Part shown: positions 28,524 to 38,859 of the stretch, in pieces
Position numbering within the stretch: position 1 is the stretch's first letter
How the letters are laid out: every line of letters begins with the position of its first letter
Source of the DNA: Herbidospora daliensis
GTDB taxonomy: Bacteria > Actinomycetota > Actinomycetes > Streptosporangiales > Streptosporangiaceae
NCBI RefSeq assembly: GCF_001570585.1
Contig: NZ_BBXF01000006.1
Coordinates: 62,001-126,000, forward strand
Direction of reading: 5' to 3'
Length of the DNA: 64,000 nucleotides
Translations under genes and position numbers: made by a program
The notes under the pieces: model-generated
Databases searched by the model: none
What the model was told of the DNA's origin: nothing
What the model saw: the letters and a program-made list of their open reading frames with translations, nothing else

Positions 28524-30023
28524 TCAGCAGCGGCGATTACGGTTGATGCACTGCACCATGAAGTTCATGAGGTTGTTGGGCATGACGTTGTGGAAGTCGG
28601 CGTGGTCGGTGATCGGGCTGTGCTTCTGCTCGGGGAACGCGTCCACGGCGAAGCTGGCGCCCTGCGGAACCGCGTAGGCCAGGGTCATGCGCAGCTGGGG
28701 GACGGCCTGGGTGCCCTGGGGGCAGCGGCCGCTCTGGTCGGGGAACACGATGTGCGTCCGGTGGTTGGCGCTGTCGGTGTTCTGACCGTCCCAGCAGCTC
28801 GGGAAGTCCAGGATGCGCATCACGAGGCTGCCTCTCGGACAGACCGGATACTTGTCGGAAGCCCGGTTCTGGAAACCGGAGCAGGTCCACTGCGCCCGTG
28901 CGTTGGCCGGACCGTTGGTGGCCGCCTTGGCGTCACCGGTGATCACACGCAGGAAACGGGGCATCGCGACGACCCGGCTGAACCGGTTGCCGCGGAACTG
29001 GAGCTGGACCGCACGGGGGGTCAGGATCTGGCCGACGTTGCCGTCGGCGAAGCCGCCGATCTCCGAGCCGTCCTGGCCGGGCCGCGGGGGCTGGCCGGTC
29101 TGGCTGGGCTGGGGCTGCTGGCCGCCGTTGTTGCCGCCGTTGTTGTTCCCGCCGTTGTTCCCGTTGTTGTTGCCGTTGTTGCCCCGGCCGCCGTTGTTGT
29201 TGCCGCGATTGCCGAAGCGGCTCTGGTTCTCGGGCTGGGGCTGCTGCCTGCTGAAGCTCTGCGCCTGCGCGGTGCCGTTGCCGGCGTTCGCGCCGGACTG
29301 CTGGCTCTGGTCGGCCTGGCCGGTGTTCCCCGCCTGGTCATTGACGGACTGGTCGCTCTGCTGCGCAGCCTGGTCATTGACGGCTTGATCGTTGGGTGCG
29401 GCCTGGTCGCCCTGCTGCTGCTGCTGTTGCTGTTGCTGCTGCTGAGGCTGGGCGGAGGGGTCCTGCTGCTGCTGGTTCGGGTCCTGCTGCTGGTTGGGAT
29501 CCTGCTGTTGCTGGTTCGGGTCCTGCTGTTGCTGGTTGGGGTCCTGCTGCTGTTGCTGCTGACGGTTGTTCTGGTTGTTGTTCTGGCCCTGCAGCCTCAG
29601 GTCCGGCCGGAGGCGGAGGATGGGCCAGAAGTACGCGGACCTGTCGCCGTTCCGGCAGGTCGTGCCACCGGCGGCGAGCGACTGGTCGGTTGAGAACCCG
29701 CTGGTGGTGACGTTGCCCACGTAGTCGTGGACGTGGTGCGCGCCGTTCGTCACACCCGGCGCGACGATGTGGTTGTCGGAGTTGCGGTGCCCTCTTTCGT
29801 TGCGGCCACACTGCGAGGTGAACGATCCGCCACCTGCGACGACACCGTTCGCACGGCCGACGCGGCGGATGTCGACGAAGTCGCTCAGGGCCGGGCCGAG
29901 TGCGTCGCACTCGGCGCCGCCGATGCGTGGGTCGCAGGCCGCGAAGGCCGGCGTCGGGAAGCTCGGCAGGATCAGTGATCCGGCCAGCAGAGCTCCCGCC
30001 ATGGCGAGGGCGCGTTTACGCAT
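28524..30023 (-). CDS. Exported DUF1996 protein with a large Q/N-rich insert
   Basis: Secreted protein of 499 residues. A signal peptide (about 1-29, ending PAFA) and a DUF1996 N-half with NSDNHIVAPGVTNGAHHVHDYVGN precede a low-complexity stretch of about 175 residues (145-321). The rest of DUF1996 (WTCSGFQNR, FPSCWDG, HRTHIVFP, DHADFHNVMPN) follows. The insert has DPNQQQQ heptads, an eleven-Gln run and N/G repeats. His- and Cys-rich motifs suggest metal or redox chemistry. Function unknown. Confidence 0.8.
   Translation of the reverse strand: MRKRALAMAGALLAGSLILPSFPTPAFAACDPRIGGAECDALGPALSDFVDIRRVGRANGVVAGGGSFTSQCGRNERGHRNSDNHIVAPGVTNGAHHVHDYVGNVTTSGFSTDQSLAAGGTTCRNGDRSAYFWPILRLRPDLRLQGQNNNQNNRQQQQQQDPNQQQQDPNQQQQDPNQQQDPNQQQQDPSAQPQQQQQQQQQQQGDQAAPNDQAVNDQAAQQSDQSVNDQAGNTGQADQSQQSGANAGNGTAQAQSFSRQQPQPENQSRFGNRGNNNGGRGNNGNNNGNNGGNNNGGNNGGQQPQPSQTGQPPRPGQDGSEIGGFADGNVGQILTPRAVQLQFRGNRFSRVVAMPRFLRVITGDAKAATNGPANARAQWTCSGFQNRASDKYPVCPRGSLVMRILDFPSCWDGQNTDSANHRTHIVFPDQSGRCPQGTQAVPQLRMTLAYAVPQGASFAVDAFPEQKHSPITDHADFHNVMPNNLMNFMVQCINRNRRC
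29061..29591 (-). repeat. Low-complexity Q/N/G-coding tract
   Basis: CAG/CAA and AAC-rich tract coding the Q/N/G insert of the DUF1996 protein. The 29456-29543 part contains four near-identical DPNQQQ(Q) units. Length variation by slippage is likely. Confidence 0.85.
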
Positions 30024-30042
30024 GTTCTTCTTTTCCTCCTGG

Positions 30043-30633
30043 TTAGACCGGCGGGACCGGGAGTGCGGAGTAGTCCACCAGGCCGGTCTCCTCGAGCACA
30101 CGCATGTGCTTCATGACGACCACGTTGGCCTCCGCGGCGAAGGCGCGGATCCTCTCGTTCCGCGTCCCTGCGCGGATCGCGGCGACCGTGGAGAAGACCT
30201 TGCCGTGGGCGGCTCGCAGCCGGTCGGCGAAGATCTGGTCGAACTGGGCGCCGGTCGCGTTCGACATCTCACCCAGCCAGCGCTGCTGGTCGGGGTTGGG
30301 ATCGTTGGGGAGCGGCACACCGAGCGCGGAGGCTTCGGCGCGCACCTGCTCGTCGAGCTTCGCGTGGTCGACCATGAGGTGGTTGCCCGCGATCTTGACC
30401 TTCTCGTTGGTCGAGCGCTCCTGAGCCCAGCGGCCGGCGGGGATCTCCCAGAGCCCCGCCCACCGCACCTTCACGAGGAAGTCCCTGTCGGCGGGGCTCA
30501 ACGGGCCCCACCGGGTCGAAGTGAAACCCTGCTGCGCCGTCGCCTGTTCCTGGGGCACGACGACGATGACGGCGACGGCCGCCGCGAACAGGAAAACCGC
30601 GAAGACCACGAGTTCCCCGAACCGGAACCGCAT
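30043..30633 (-). CDS. DUF4142 exported/anchored protein
   Basis: Protein of 196 residues with an N-terminal hydrophobic segment (about 8-26) as signal or anchor, then a DUF4142 ferritin-like four-helix domain (LSPADRDFLVKVRWAGLWEIPAGRWA, MVDHAKLDEQV, MKHMRVLEE). Family function is unsettled. It is the first gene of a minus-strand run with the DUF1996, heme-membrane and NuoF-ferredoxin genes (19-, 48- and 3-base gaps). GAGGAGG ribosome site. Confidence 0.82.
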   Translation of the reverse strand: MRFRFGELVVFAVFLFAAAVAVIVVVPQEQATAQQGFTSTRWGPLSPADRDFLVKVRWAGLWEIPAGRWAQERSTNEKVKIAGNHLMVDHAKLDEQVRAEASALGVPLPNDPNPDQQRWLGEMSNATGAQFDQIFADRLRAAHGKVFSTVAAIRAGTRNERIRAFAAEANVVVMKHMRVLEETGLVDYSALPVPPV

Positions 30634-30657
30634 GGCGCCTCCTCTCTTTCGGGGGGA

Positions 30658-30713
30658 GGTACGCGGGCTTGTGGCGGATGGTTCAGGAATAGTTAGAAAT
30701 GACGAGAGTTGTC
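30658..30713. promoter_or_regulatory. Back-to-back candidate ECF promoters
   Basis: On the plus strand GGAATA (30686-30691), a 16-base spacer and GTTGTC (30708-30713) lead to the sigma gene. On the minus strand TGAACC (30685-30680), 16 bases and CGTACC (30663-30658) lead to the DUF4142 operon. Both loosely resemble ECF GGAAC/CGTC elements, and the -35 boxes abut. The match is weak, so this is a proposal. Confidence 0.35.
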
Positions 30714-30748
30714 AGAGTTGTGTACAGGCCACAAACCCTGGTGCAAAT

Positions 30749-31318
30749 ATGTGGCCTGTGCGCCGACAACTCGACAGCCGGTTCGAGCGTCTGGACCCCG
30801 ACGTAGACCCTGATTGGGATGATCGCCTCATCAGGGAGCTCTATAACGAGTTCGGTGGTCCGTTGCTCCGTCAGGTCAGGCAGACGACCGGCAACGACCT
30901 TCAGTGGGCGGAGGACGTCGTTCAGGAGACGTTGCTTCGTGCCTGGCGTAACGCGGCGAAACTGACGTGGGAGAGGGGACTGCTCTGGGCATGGCTCCTC
31001 ACCGTCTCTCGCCGCATCGTGATCGACGGCCGCCGCCGCCGCGGTGTCCGTCCTCGGGAGGTGGAACCACCCGAAGCGGACAGCATCGCGGTGCCCGACG
31101 GTGCCGACAAGACCCTGGCGGCGATCGTCGTCGCTGATGCCTTGCGCGGTCTAAGCGCCGATCACCGAGAAGTTATCGAACAGACATACTTACGGGACCG
31201 TACGGTTAACGAGGCCGCGGTGATTCTGGGGATTCCTCCGGGTACTGTGAAATCGAGGCTGTACTACGCTCTGCGTTCCCTTCGCGGGGTCCTGAAGGAG
31301 AGGGGAGTGGCCAGCTGA
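30749..31318 (+). CDS. ECF-family RNA polymerase sigma factor
   Basis: Sigma factor of 189 residues. Region 2 reads LLRQVRQTTGNDLQWAEDVVQETLLRAWRNA and WLLTVSRRIVIDGRRRR. Region 4 (about 130-185) is LRGLSADHREVIEQTYLRDRTVNEAAVILGIPPGTVKSRLYYALRSLR. It directs transcription of a small regulon, probably including itself and the divergent electron-transfer operon. The ATG lacks a clear ribosome site. Its stop overlaps the anti-sigma start in TGATG. Confidence 0.9.
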   Translation: MWPVRRQLDSRFERLDPDVDPDWDDRLIRELYNEFGGPLLRQVRQTTGNDLQWAEDVVQETLLRAWRNAAKLTWERGLLWAWLLTVSRRIVIDGRRRRGVRPREVEPPEADSIAVPDGADKTLAAIVVADALRGLSADHREVIEQTYLRDRTVNEAAVILGIPPGTVKSRLYYALRSLRGVLKERGVAS

Positions 31319-31500
31319 TGTCTGAGTCGTCACACTTCGAAGTGGCGGCCTACGCCCTCGGGGTGCTTGACGACGCCGATGTCGAGGCCTTCGAACGCCA
31401 CCTCGACGCGTGTGAGCGGTGTCGGCAGGAGCTCAAGGTGATGGCCGAGCTCCCCGGCCTGCTCGATGACGTGAAGTCCTCATCGGAGCGAACCAACTAA
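31318..31500 (+). CDS. Minimal zinc-finger anti-sigma factor candidate
   Basis: Protein of only 60 residues, essentially one zf-HC2/ZAS motif: H28-x3-C32-x2-C35 in FERHLDACERCRQEL. Typical anti-sigmas continue into a TM helix and an outer domain; this one stops after the helix LPGLLDDVKSS. It is coupled to the sigma gene by a one-base overlap, so it should bind that sigma in the cytoplasm and may respond to redox or zinc. Confidence 0.8.
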   Translation: MSESSHFEVAAYALGVLDDADVEAFERHLDACERCRQELKVMAELPGLLDDVKSSSERTN

Positions 31501-31517
31501 TCCGCGTGACGCGTTAG

Positions 31518-31556
31518 ACGCCGTAGCCGTCGACCTCGAGTTGACGGCTGCGGCGT
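31518..31556 (+). terminator. Terminator after the sigma/anti-sigma pair
   Basis: A 14-bp stem (ACGCCGTAGCCGTC with GACGGCTGCGGCGT, one G-U pair) and an 11-base loop are followed by TTTTC, 17 bases after the anti-sigma stop. Confidence 0.85.
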
Positions 31557-31823
31557 TTTCGGCTGTTATCGGAGCGAGGTGCGGACGGCCGAAGGCCGGC
31601 CGTGACTCGCGTGGTGAATCTGCCCCATCAACAAGGGGTCCGTGCCGCCGGTCAACGGAGACCGGCAGGCGTCCCGCCCCAGAGGTCGCGTCCCCGTGTC
31701 GTGCATCTATCACCGTTTCACGGGAAGCGCTGTGCGATGCTGACACGACCGCCCTCCTCTTCGCGGCTGACGTGAGGGCCCCTCACACGACTCGCACCAG
31801 CTCACAAAGGAGTGAGGACCGCG
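31557..31823. other. Upstream region of NAD-GDH, no gene seen
   Basis: GC-rich, with small inverted repeats (GCCGGT-N8-ACCGGC near 31650). Open frames here lack similarity. It must contain the gdh promoter, which I cannot place. Confidence 0.4.
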
Positions 31824-34800
31824 ATGCCGCTCGATCCGGCCGGGGAACTCGACGACCTGCTCCGCGCGGCCGCCGCCGCGTGCGGCGACGCCGACGCCGA
31901 CACCCTCGACTATCTGCGGGAGTTCTACCGCAACGTCCCGCCCGACGACCTCGCCGACCGCGACCCCGCGAACGTCTACGGTCCGGCGCTGGCCCACCGC
32001 AGGCTCGCCGCGGTCCGGCCGCAGGGCCGGGCGCTGGTGCGGGTGCTGCCTCAGGCCCCCGACGACCACGGCTGCGACCTCGGCGACTCGGTGGTCCAGA
32101 TCGTCACCGACGACATGCCCTACCTGGTCGACTCGGTCACCAACGAGATCGAACGGCACGAGCTCGGCACCCGCCTGATCGTCCACCCCCAGATGCGGGT
32201 GCGCCGCGACATGACCGGCCGGCTCCTCGGGCCCGACGAGATGGACGTCACGGGCCTCACCCTGGCCGAGTCGTGGATGTACATCGAGATCGACCGCCAG
32301 GCCGACCCGGTCGCCCGCCGGCTGCTCGAATCCGACCTGCTGCGCGTCCTCGACGACGTGCGCGGCGCGGTCGAAGACCAGGCGAAGATGCGCGCCCTGG
32401 CCGTCTCCACCGCCGACGACCTCGCGGTCAACCCGCCGCCGCTCGACCCCGGCGAGGTCGAAGACAGCCTGGAGCTGCTCCACTGGCTGGCCGACGGCCA
32501 CTTCACCTTCCTCGGCTACCGCGAATACCGGCTCGAAGAGGACGACACCCTCACCTCCCAGCCGGGCACCGGCCTGGGCGTGCTGCGTCCCGACCGGGCG
32601 GGCTCGGGCAGCTTCGCCGCGATGCCGCCGGAGCTGCGCGCCAAGGCCCGCGAGAAGCAGGTGCTGATCGTCACCAAGGCCAACAGCCGGGCCACCGTCT
32701 CGCGCCCCGCCTACCTCGACTACGTCGGCGTCAAGCTCTTCTCGCCCGACGGCGAGGTGGTCGGCGAGCGCCGCTTCCTGGGCCTGTTCACCCACGTGGC
32801 CTACAACGAGTCGATCTCCCGGGTGCCGCTGCTGCGCCGCAAGCTGGCCGCCGTGCTGGAGAAGGCCGGGCTCTCGCCCGACAGCCACGACGGCAAGGAC
32901 CTCATCGAGATCCTCGAGACCTACCCGCGCGCCGAGCTTTTCCAGATCTCCGCCGACGAGCTGCTGCCGATCGCCCTCGGGGTGCTGCGGCTGCGCGAGC
33001 GCAAGCAGGTCAAGCTGTTCCTGCGCCGCGACGACTACGGCCGCTACATCTCCTGCCTGATCTACCTGCCGCGCGACCGCTACACCACCAAGGTCCGCCT
33101 GCTGATCCAGGACCTGCTGATGAAGGCCCTGGGCGGGCACACCCTCGACTACAGCGCGATGATCGGCGAGTCGGCGCTGGCCCGGCTCCACGTGGTCATC
33201 CGCGGCGAGCGCGGCGTGCCGCTGACCACCCAGGGCGTCGACGTCGACGCCCTGGAGGCCAGGGTCACCGCCGCCACCCGCACCTGGGAGGACGACCTCG
33301 CCGCCGCCATCGCCGACCTGTGCGACGAGGCCGACGTGCCGGGGCTCACCCGCCGCTACAGCATCGCCTTCCCCGAGGGCTACAAGGCCGACTTCCCGGC
33401 CCGCGCCGCCGTCGCCGACCTCAAGCGCCTCGAACAGCTCAGCGACGACGACGCCGACGACATCGCCATGAACCTCTACGAGCCGCTCGACGCGGCCGAG
33501 GGGGAGTGGCGGTTCAAGCTCTACCGCCTCGGCGCCGCGATCTCCCTGTCCCACGTGCTGCCGCTGCTCGCGCGCATGGGCGTCGAGGTCGTCGACGAAC
33601 GGCCCTACCAGGTCGACCGCGACAACGACCCGCGCACCAAGGACGCCTGGATCTACGACTTCGGGCTGCGCTACTCCCGGTCGGCCGAGCTGGCCGCCGA
33701 CGACTTCAAGCGCCTGTTCCAGGACGCCTTCGCCGCCCTGTGGAAGGGCCAGGTCGAGAACGACGGCTTCAACGCGCTCGTGCTCGCCGCCGGCATGACC
33801 TGGGAGCAGGCCGAGGTGCTGCGCGCCTACGCCAAGTACCTGCGCCAGGCCGGGGCCACCTTCTCGCAGGACTACATCGAGAAGACGCTGCTCGGGAACC
33901 TGCGGCTGGCCCGCCTGCTGGTGCGCCTGTTCGAGGCCCGGCTCGACCCGCGCCTGCCCGAGACCTCCCGCGAGGACATGTCGGCCGCGCTGCGCGAGGA
34001 GGTGCTGGCCTCCCTCGACGAGGTCGCCTCGCTCGACGAAGACCGCATCCTGCGGGCCTACCTCGAATGCGTCGGCGCGACGCTGCGCACCAACTTCTTC
34101 CAGCACGACGCCGAGGGGCGGCGCAAGCCGTACATCTCACTGAAGTTCGACCCCCAGGCGATCAGCGTGCTGCCCCTCCCGAGGCCCAAGTTCGAGATCT
34201 TCGTGTACGGACGGCGCGTCGAGGGCGTGCACCTGCGCTTCGGCAAGGTGGCCCGAGGAGGGCTGCGCTGGTCCGATCGCATGGAGGACTTCCGGACCGA
34301 GATCCTCGGCCTGGTCAAGGCGCAGATGGTGAAGAACACCGTGATCGTGCCGACCGGGTCGAAGGGCGGCTTCGTCGTCAAGCACCCGCCGCAGGGCGGC
34401 CGCGAGGAGTTCCTCGCCGAGGGCGTCGCCTGCTACCGGCAGTTCATCTCGGGCCTGCTCGACGTGACCGACAACCTGGTCCACGGCGAGGTCGTGCCGC
34501 CCCCCGACGTGGTGCGCCACGACGGCGACGACACCTACCTGGTGGTCGCCGCCGACAAGGGCACCGCGACCTTCTCCGACATCGCCAACGGCGTGGCCCG
34601 CGACTACGGCTTCTGGCTGGGCGACGCGTTCGCCTCCGGCGGCTCGGTCGGCTACGACCACAAGGCCATGGGCATCACCGCCCGGGGCGCCTGGGAGTCG
34701 GTGAAGTACCACTTCCGCACCCTCGGGCTCGACACCCAGACCACCGACTTCACCGTCGCCGGCGTCGGCGACATGTCGGGCGACGTGTTCGGCAACGGCA

Positions 34801-36674
34801 TGCTGCTCTCGCGGCACATCCGCCTGGTGGCCGCCTTCGACCACCGCCACGTCTTCGTCGACCCCGACCCCGACGCCGCCCGCGGCTTCGCCGAACGCGA
34901 GCGCCTGTTCGCCCTGCCGCGCAGCTCGTGGGACGACTACGACCGTGAACTGATCTCCACCGGGGGCGGGGTGTGGCCGCGTACCGCCAAGTCGATCCCG
35001 GTCTCCCCGCAGATGCGGATCGCGCTCGGCGTCGACGCCGCCGTCACCTCGCTGGCCCCGAACGACCTGATCAGCGCGATCCTGCGGGCCCCGGTCGACC
35101 TGCTGTGGAACGGCGGCATCGGCACCTACGCCAAGGCCACCGCCGAGTCGAACGCCGACGTCGGCGACAAGGCCAACGACGGGCTGCGGGTCAACGCCGC
35201 CGACCTGCGCTGCAAGGTCATCGGCGAGGGCGGCAACCTCGGCTTCACCCAGCTCGCCCGCATCGAGTTCGCGCTGCGCGGCGGCCTGGTCAACACCGAC
35301 TTCATCGACAACTCGGCCGGGGTCGACACCTCCGACCACGAGGTCAACATCAAGATCCTGCTCGACGAGGCGGTCCGCGAGGGCGACCTGACCGAGAAGC
35401 AGCGCAACGGCCTGCTGGCCCAGATGACCGGCGAGGTCGGCGAACTGGTGCTGCGCGACAACCACGCCCAGAACGTGGTGCTCGCCGCGGCCCGCAAGCA
35501 GGCCGCCGACATGCTGCACATCCACACCCGCTACCTGCGGCGGCTGGAGCGGCAGGGACAGCTCAACCGGGCGCTGGAGTTCCTGCCCTCCGACAAGGCG
35601 CTGGCCGAGCGCCGCCAGGCCGGGCTCGGGCTGACCGCGCCGGAGTTCTCGGTGCTGCTGGCCTACACCAAGCTGGTCGTCGACCAGGAGGTGCTGGTCA
35701 GCGACCTGCCCGACGACCCGGCGCTGCGCGAGTGGCTGGTCTCCTACTTCCCCTCGGCGTTGCGGGAGACGTACCAGACCTTCATGGACGGTCACCCGCT
35801 GCGGCGGGAGATCATCACCACCGGCATCGCCAACGACCTGGTCAACAGCGGCGGCACCAGCTTCGTCTTCCGGTTCCACGAGGAGCTCGGCGTCTCCACG
35901 CCCGACATCGCGCGGGCCTACCTGGTCACCCGGCGGGTCTTCGACCTGCCCGCCTTCCGCCGCCAGGTCGAGGGGCTCGACAACCGGGTTGACGTCGACA
36001 CCCAGCTGGCCATGCTGCTCGAAGGACGCAAGCTGTCGGAGCGCGGCACCCGCTGGCTGCTCAACAACCGCCGCCCGCCGCTCGACCTGGCCGCCTCGGC
36101 CCGGTTCTTCGCCGAGGGCGCGGCCCTGCTGCCCAACCTGCCCAAGCTGCTGACCGGCCCCGACCTGACCGCCTTCGAGGAGCGCCGCGACCACTTCGCC
36201 GGCCGCGGCGTGCCCGACGAGCTGGCCGAGCGGGTGGCCGCGATGGTGCCCGCCTACTCGACCTTCGACCTGGTCGAGATCGCGGTCGCCACCGACCGGC
36301 CGGTGAGCGAGGTGGCCGAGGTCTACTTCGACCTGGCCGACCGGGTGCAGCTGGCCCGCCTGCGCGAACGGGTGATCGCGCTGCCGCGCGACAGCCGGTG
36401 GAACACGATGGCCCGCTCGGCGCTGCGCGACGACCTCTACGCCGCCCACGCCAGCCTCACCCACGACGTGCTGGTGCACAGCAAGCCGGGCGAGGCGCCC
36501 GAGGAGCGGCTGGCCCGCTGGTCGGAGGCCAACGAGGCGGCGGTGACCCGGTCGCGGCAGACCCTGTCGGAGATCTGGGAGAGCGACGTCTTCGACCTGG
36601 CGACCCTGTCGGTGGCCCTGCGCGCGATCAGGACCCTGGTCGCCACCAGCGGCCTGCCGCGCGCTACTCCGTAG
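31824..36674 (+). CDS. gdh: NAD-specific glutamate dehydrogenase, large type
   Basis: Giant NAD-GDH of 1616 residues (GDH-180 class, as in Streptomyces and Pseudomonas). It oxidises glutamate to 2-oxoglutarate and ammonia. ACT-like regulatory segments fill the N-terminal third. The catalytic core begins near residue 760 (KFEIFVYGRRVEGVHLRFGKVARGGLRWSDR, TGSKGGFVVK), then come the Rossmann region (GVGDMSGDVFGNGML) and a long C-terminal helical domain. ATG 31824 has GAGGA six bases upstream; an in-frame GTG at 31812 is badly spaced. Confidence 0.95.
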   Translation: MPLDPAGELDDLLRAAAAACGDADADTLDYLREFYRNVPPDDLADRDPANVYGPALAHRRLAAVRPQGRALVRVLPQAPDDHGCDLGDSVVQIVTDDMPYLVDSVTNEIERHELGTRLIVHPQMRVRRDMTGRLLGPDEMDVTGLTLAESWMYIEIDRQADPVARRLLESDLLRVLDDVRGAVEDQAKMRALAVSTADDLAVNPPPLDPGEVEDSLELLHWLADGHFTFLGYREYRLEEDDTLTSQPGTGLGVLRPDRAGSGSFAAMPPELRAKAREKQVLIVTKANSRATVSRPAYLDYVGVKLFSPDGEVVGERRFLGLFTHVAYNESISRVPLLRRKLAAVLEKAGLSPDSHDGKDLIEILETYPRAELFQISADELLPIALGVLRLRERKQVKLFLRRDDYGRYISCLIYLPRDRYTTKVRLLIQDLLMKALGGHTLDYSAMIGESALARLHVVIRGERGVPLTTQGVDVDALEARVTAATRTWEDDLAAAIADLCDEADVPGLTRRYSIAFPEGYKADFPARAAVADLKRLEQLSDDDADDIAMNLYEPLDAAEGEWRFKLYRLGAAISLSHVLPLLARMGVEVVDERPYQVDRDNDPRTKDAWIYDFGLRYSRSAELAADDFKRLFQDAFAALWKGQVENDGFNALVLAAGMTWEQAEVLRAYAKYLRQAGATFSQDYIEKTLLGNLRLARLLVRLFEARLDPRLPETSREDMSAALREEVLASLDEVASLDEDRILRAYLECVGATLRTNFFQHDAEGRRKPYISLKFDPQAISVLPLPRPKFEIFVYGRRVEGVHLRFGKVARGGLRWSDRMEDFRTEILGLVKAQMVKNTVIVPTGSKGGFVVKHPPQGGREEFLAEGVACYRQFISGLLDVTDNLVHGEVVPPPDVVRHDGDDTYLVVAADKGTATFSDIANGVARDYGFWLGDAFASGGSVGYDHKAMGITARGAWESVKYHFRTLGLDTQTTDFTVAGVGDMSGDVFGNGMLLSRHIRLVAAFDHRHVFVDPDPDAARGFAERERLFALPRSSWDDYDRELISTGGGVWPRTAKSIPVSPQMRIALGVDAAVTSLAPNDLISAILRAPVDLLWNGGIGTYAKATAESNADVGDKANDGLRVNAADLRCKVIGEGGNLGFTQLARIEFALRGGLVNTDFIDNSAGVDTSDHEVNIKILLDEAVREGDLTEKQRNGLLAQMTGEVGELVLRDNHAQNVVLAAARKQAADMLHIHTRYLRRLERQGQLNRALEFLPSDKALAERRQAGLGLTAPEFSVLLAYTKLVVDQEVLVSDLPDDPALREWLVSYFPSALRETYQTFMDGHPLRREIITTGIANDLVNSGGTSFVFRFHEELGVSTPDIARAYLVTRRVFDLPAFRRQVEGLDNRVDVDTQLAMLLEGRKLSERGTRWLLNNRRPPLDLAASARFFAEGAALLPNLPKLLTGPDLTAFEERRDHFAGRGVPDELAERVAAMVPAYSTFDLVEIAVATDRPVSEVAEVYFDLADRVQLARLRERVIALPRDSRWNTMARSALRDDLYAAHASLTHDVLVHSKPGEAPEERLARWSEANEAAVTRSRQTLSEIWESDVFDLATLSVALRAIRTLVATSGLPRATP

Positions 36675-37671
36675 CGCTGGCCTGGGTGATCCGGCCGTCG
36701 TAGGCGATGATCTCGGCCCGCGCCCGTGAGGTGCGGGGCGGGACCAGCGCCAGGAACTGCTGGGTCTCCTGGATGCGCCGGTCCTTGAGGATCTCGGTCG
36801 CCGTCAGGTCCCACTTGGCGTCGGCCGGGATCGGCAGGTGGCCGCCCACCGCGTTGGGCAGCGCCGGGATCCACTGGCTGGTGCGGGTGAGCGTGTAGAA
36901 GAGCAGGCCGCCGCCGTCGGCGGTGCGGACCGCCAGCACCGGGTAGGACGCCGCCGCCGCGAAGATCGAGATGTACTCGTACCCCTCGGTCTTGTAGATC
37001 TCCTTCTGCGCCGCGATGTCGTCGAAGAAGCCCTTGGTCAGCGGGCCCTCCTCGATCAGGTCGGAGGTGAACCCGTCGGGGCCCTCCTCGGCGACGGTGG
37101 CGTGCAGGGGGCCGAGCAGGTTGGGGCTGATCGCGATCGACTGGTCGCGGGCGTCGAGGGAGACGGCGTAGCCCTCGGCGTCCTCGGCGATCCGGGGCAG
37201 CACCGCGCCGCTGTTCAGCAGGGTGGTGAGCCCGCGCTGCCACGACTCGCCCTCTTTCATGAACGTCATGACGGCGGTCTGCTTCACCTTGCCGTGGCGC
37301 CGCTCGGCCACCGCCGCGAACCACGGCGTGACCCCCTTCTGCAGGCGCGGGACGATCAGCGTGCGGGGCCCCCAGGAGTATCGGATGGGCCTGTTTTCGG
37401 ATGACCGATATTCGGCCAGCACGAGCGGGTCCTGACCATCCCTGGCGCGGTCGAGGGCCATCCGGCCGTCGCCCATGCTCCGGATCACGTCGTCGGCGCC
37501 GAGGAAGACGTCGGCCGCGCGGGTCGCCTCGTCGATGGTGAGGGCGGGCGGGGCCGGGCTGGGGGAGGGCTTGGTGGAGGCGGCGACCGGGCTCGGCCGG
37601 GGCGCGGGGGCCTGGCTCGTGCACCCCGCCAGCAGCAGAAAGGCCAGAGGAAGGGTGAGCGCGCGGCGCAT
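36664..37671 (-). CDS. Predicted lipoprotein of unknown function
   Basis: Protein of 335 residues with signal peptide and lipobox LAGC (C16), a Pro/Ser/Ala linker to about 43, then a globular domain starting [27 protein letters not shown] do not recognise a catalytic motif. Two-domain secreted lipoproteins of this kind are common beside prfB in actinomycetes. The 3' end overlaps gdh by 11 bases (convergent). Confidence 0.8.
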   Translation of the reverse strand: MRRALTLPLAFLLLAGCTSQAPAPRPSPVAASTKPSPSPAPPALTIDEATRAADVFLGADDVIRSMGDGRMALDRARDGQDPLVLAEYRSSENRPIRYSWGPRTLIVPRLQKGVTPWFAAVAERRHGKVKQTAVMTFMKEGESWQRGLTTLLNSGAVLPRIAEDAEGYAVSLDARDQSIAISPNLLGPLHATVAEEGPDGFTSDLIEEGPLTKGFFDDIAAQKEIYKTEGYEYISIFAAAASYPVLAVRTADGGGLLFYTLTRTSQWIPALPNAVGGHLPIPADAKWDLTATEILKDRRIQETQQFLALVPPRTSRARAEIIAYDGRITQASATE

Positions 37672-37706
37672 GTGAATCCCCCTCCCTTGTGCAAAAGGGA
37701 CCGTAC

Positions 37707-37734
37707 CTGAGTCGGTCCGGTGTTCGCGTACCCT
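37707..37734 (+). promoter_or_regulatory. prfB promoter (leaderless)
   Basis: CTGAGT (37707-37712), 16 bases, and TACCCT (37729-37734) end eight bases before the prfB GTG. No ribosome site exists, so transcription probably begins at or beside the start codon. Confidence 0.6.
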
Positions 37735-37742
37735 TTAGAAAC

Positions 37743-38858
<1,116 letters not shown>

Positions 38859-38859
38859 G

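Noticed and set aside
31557-31823. An 88-residue minus-strand frame and a plus-strand frame before gdh
   Set aside because: No ribosome sites, no family features, composition of shadow frames.
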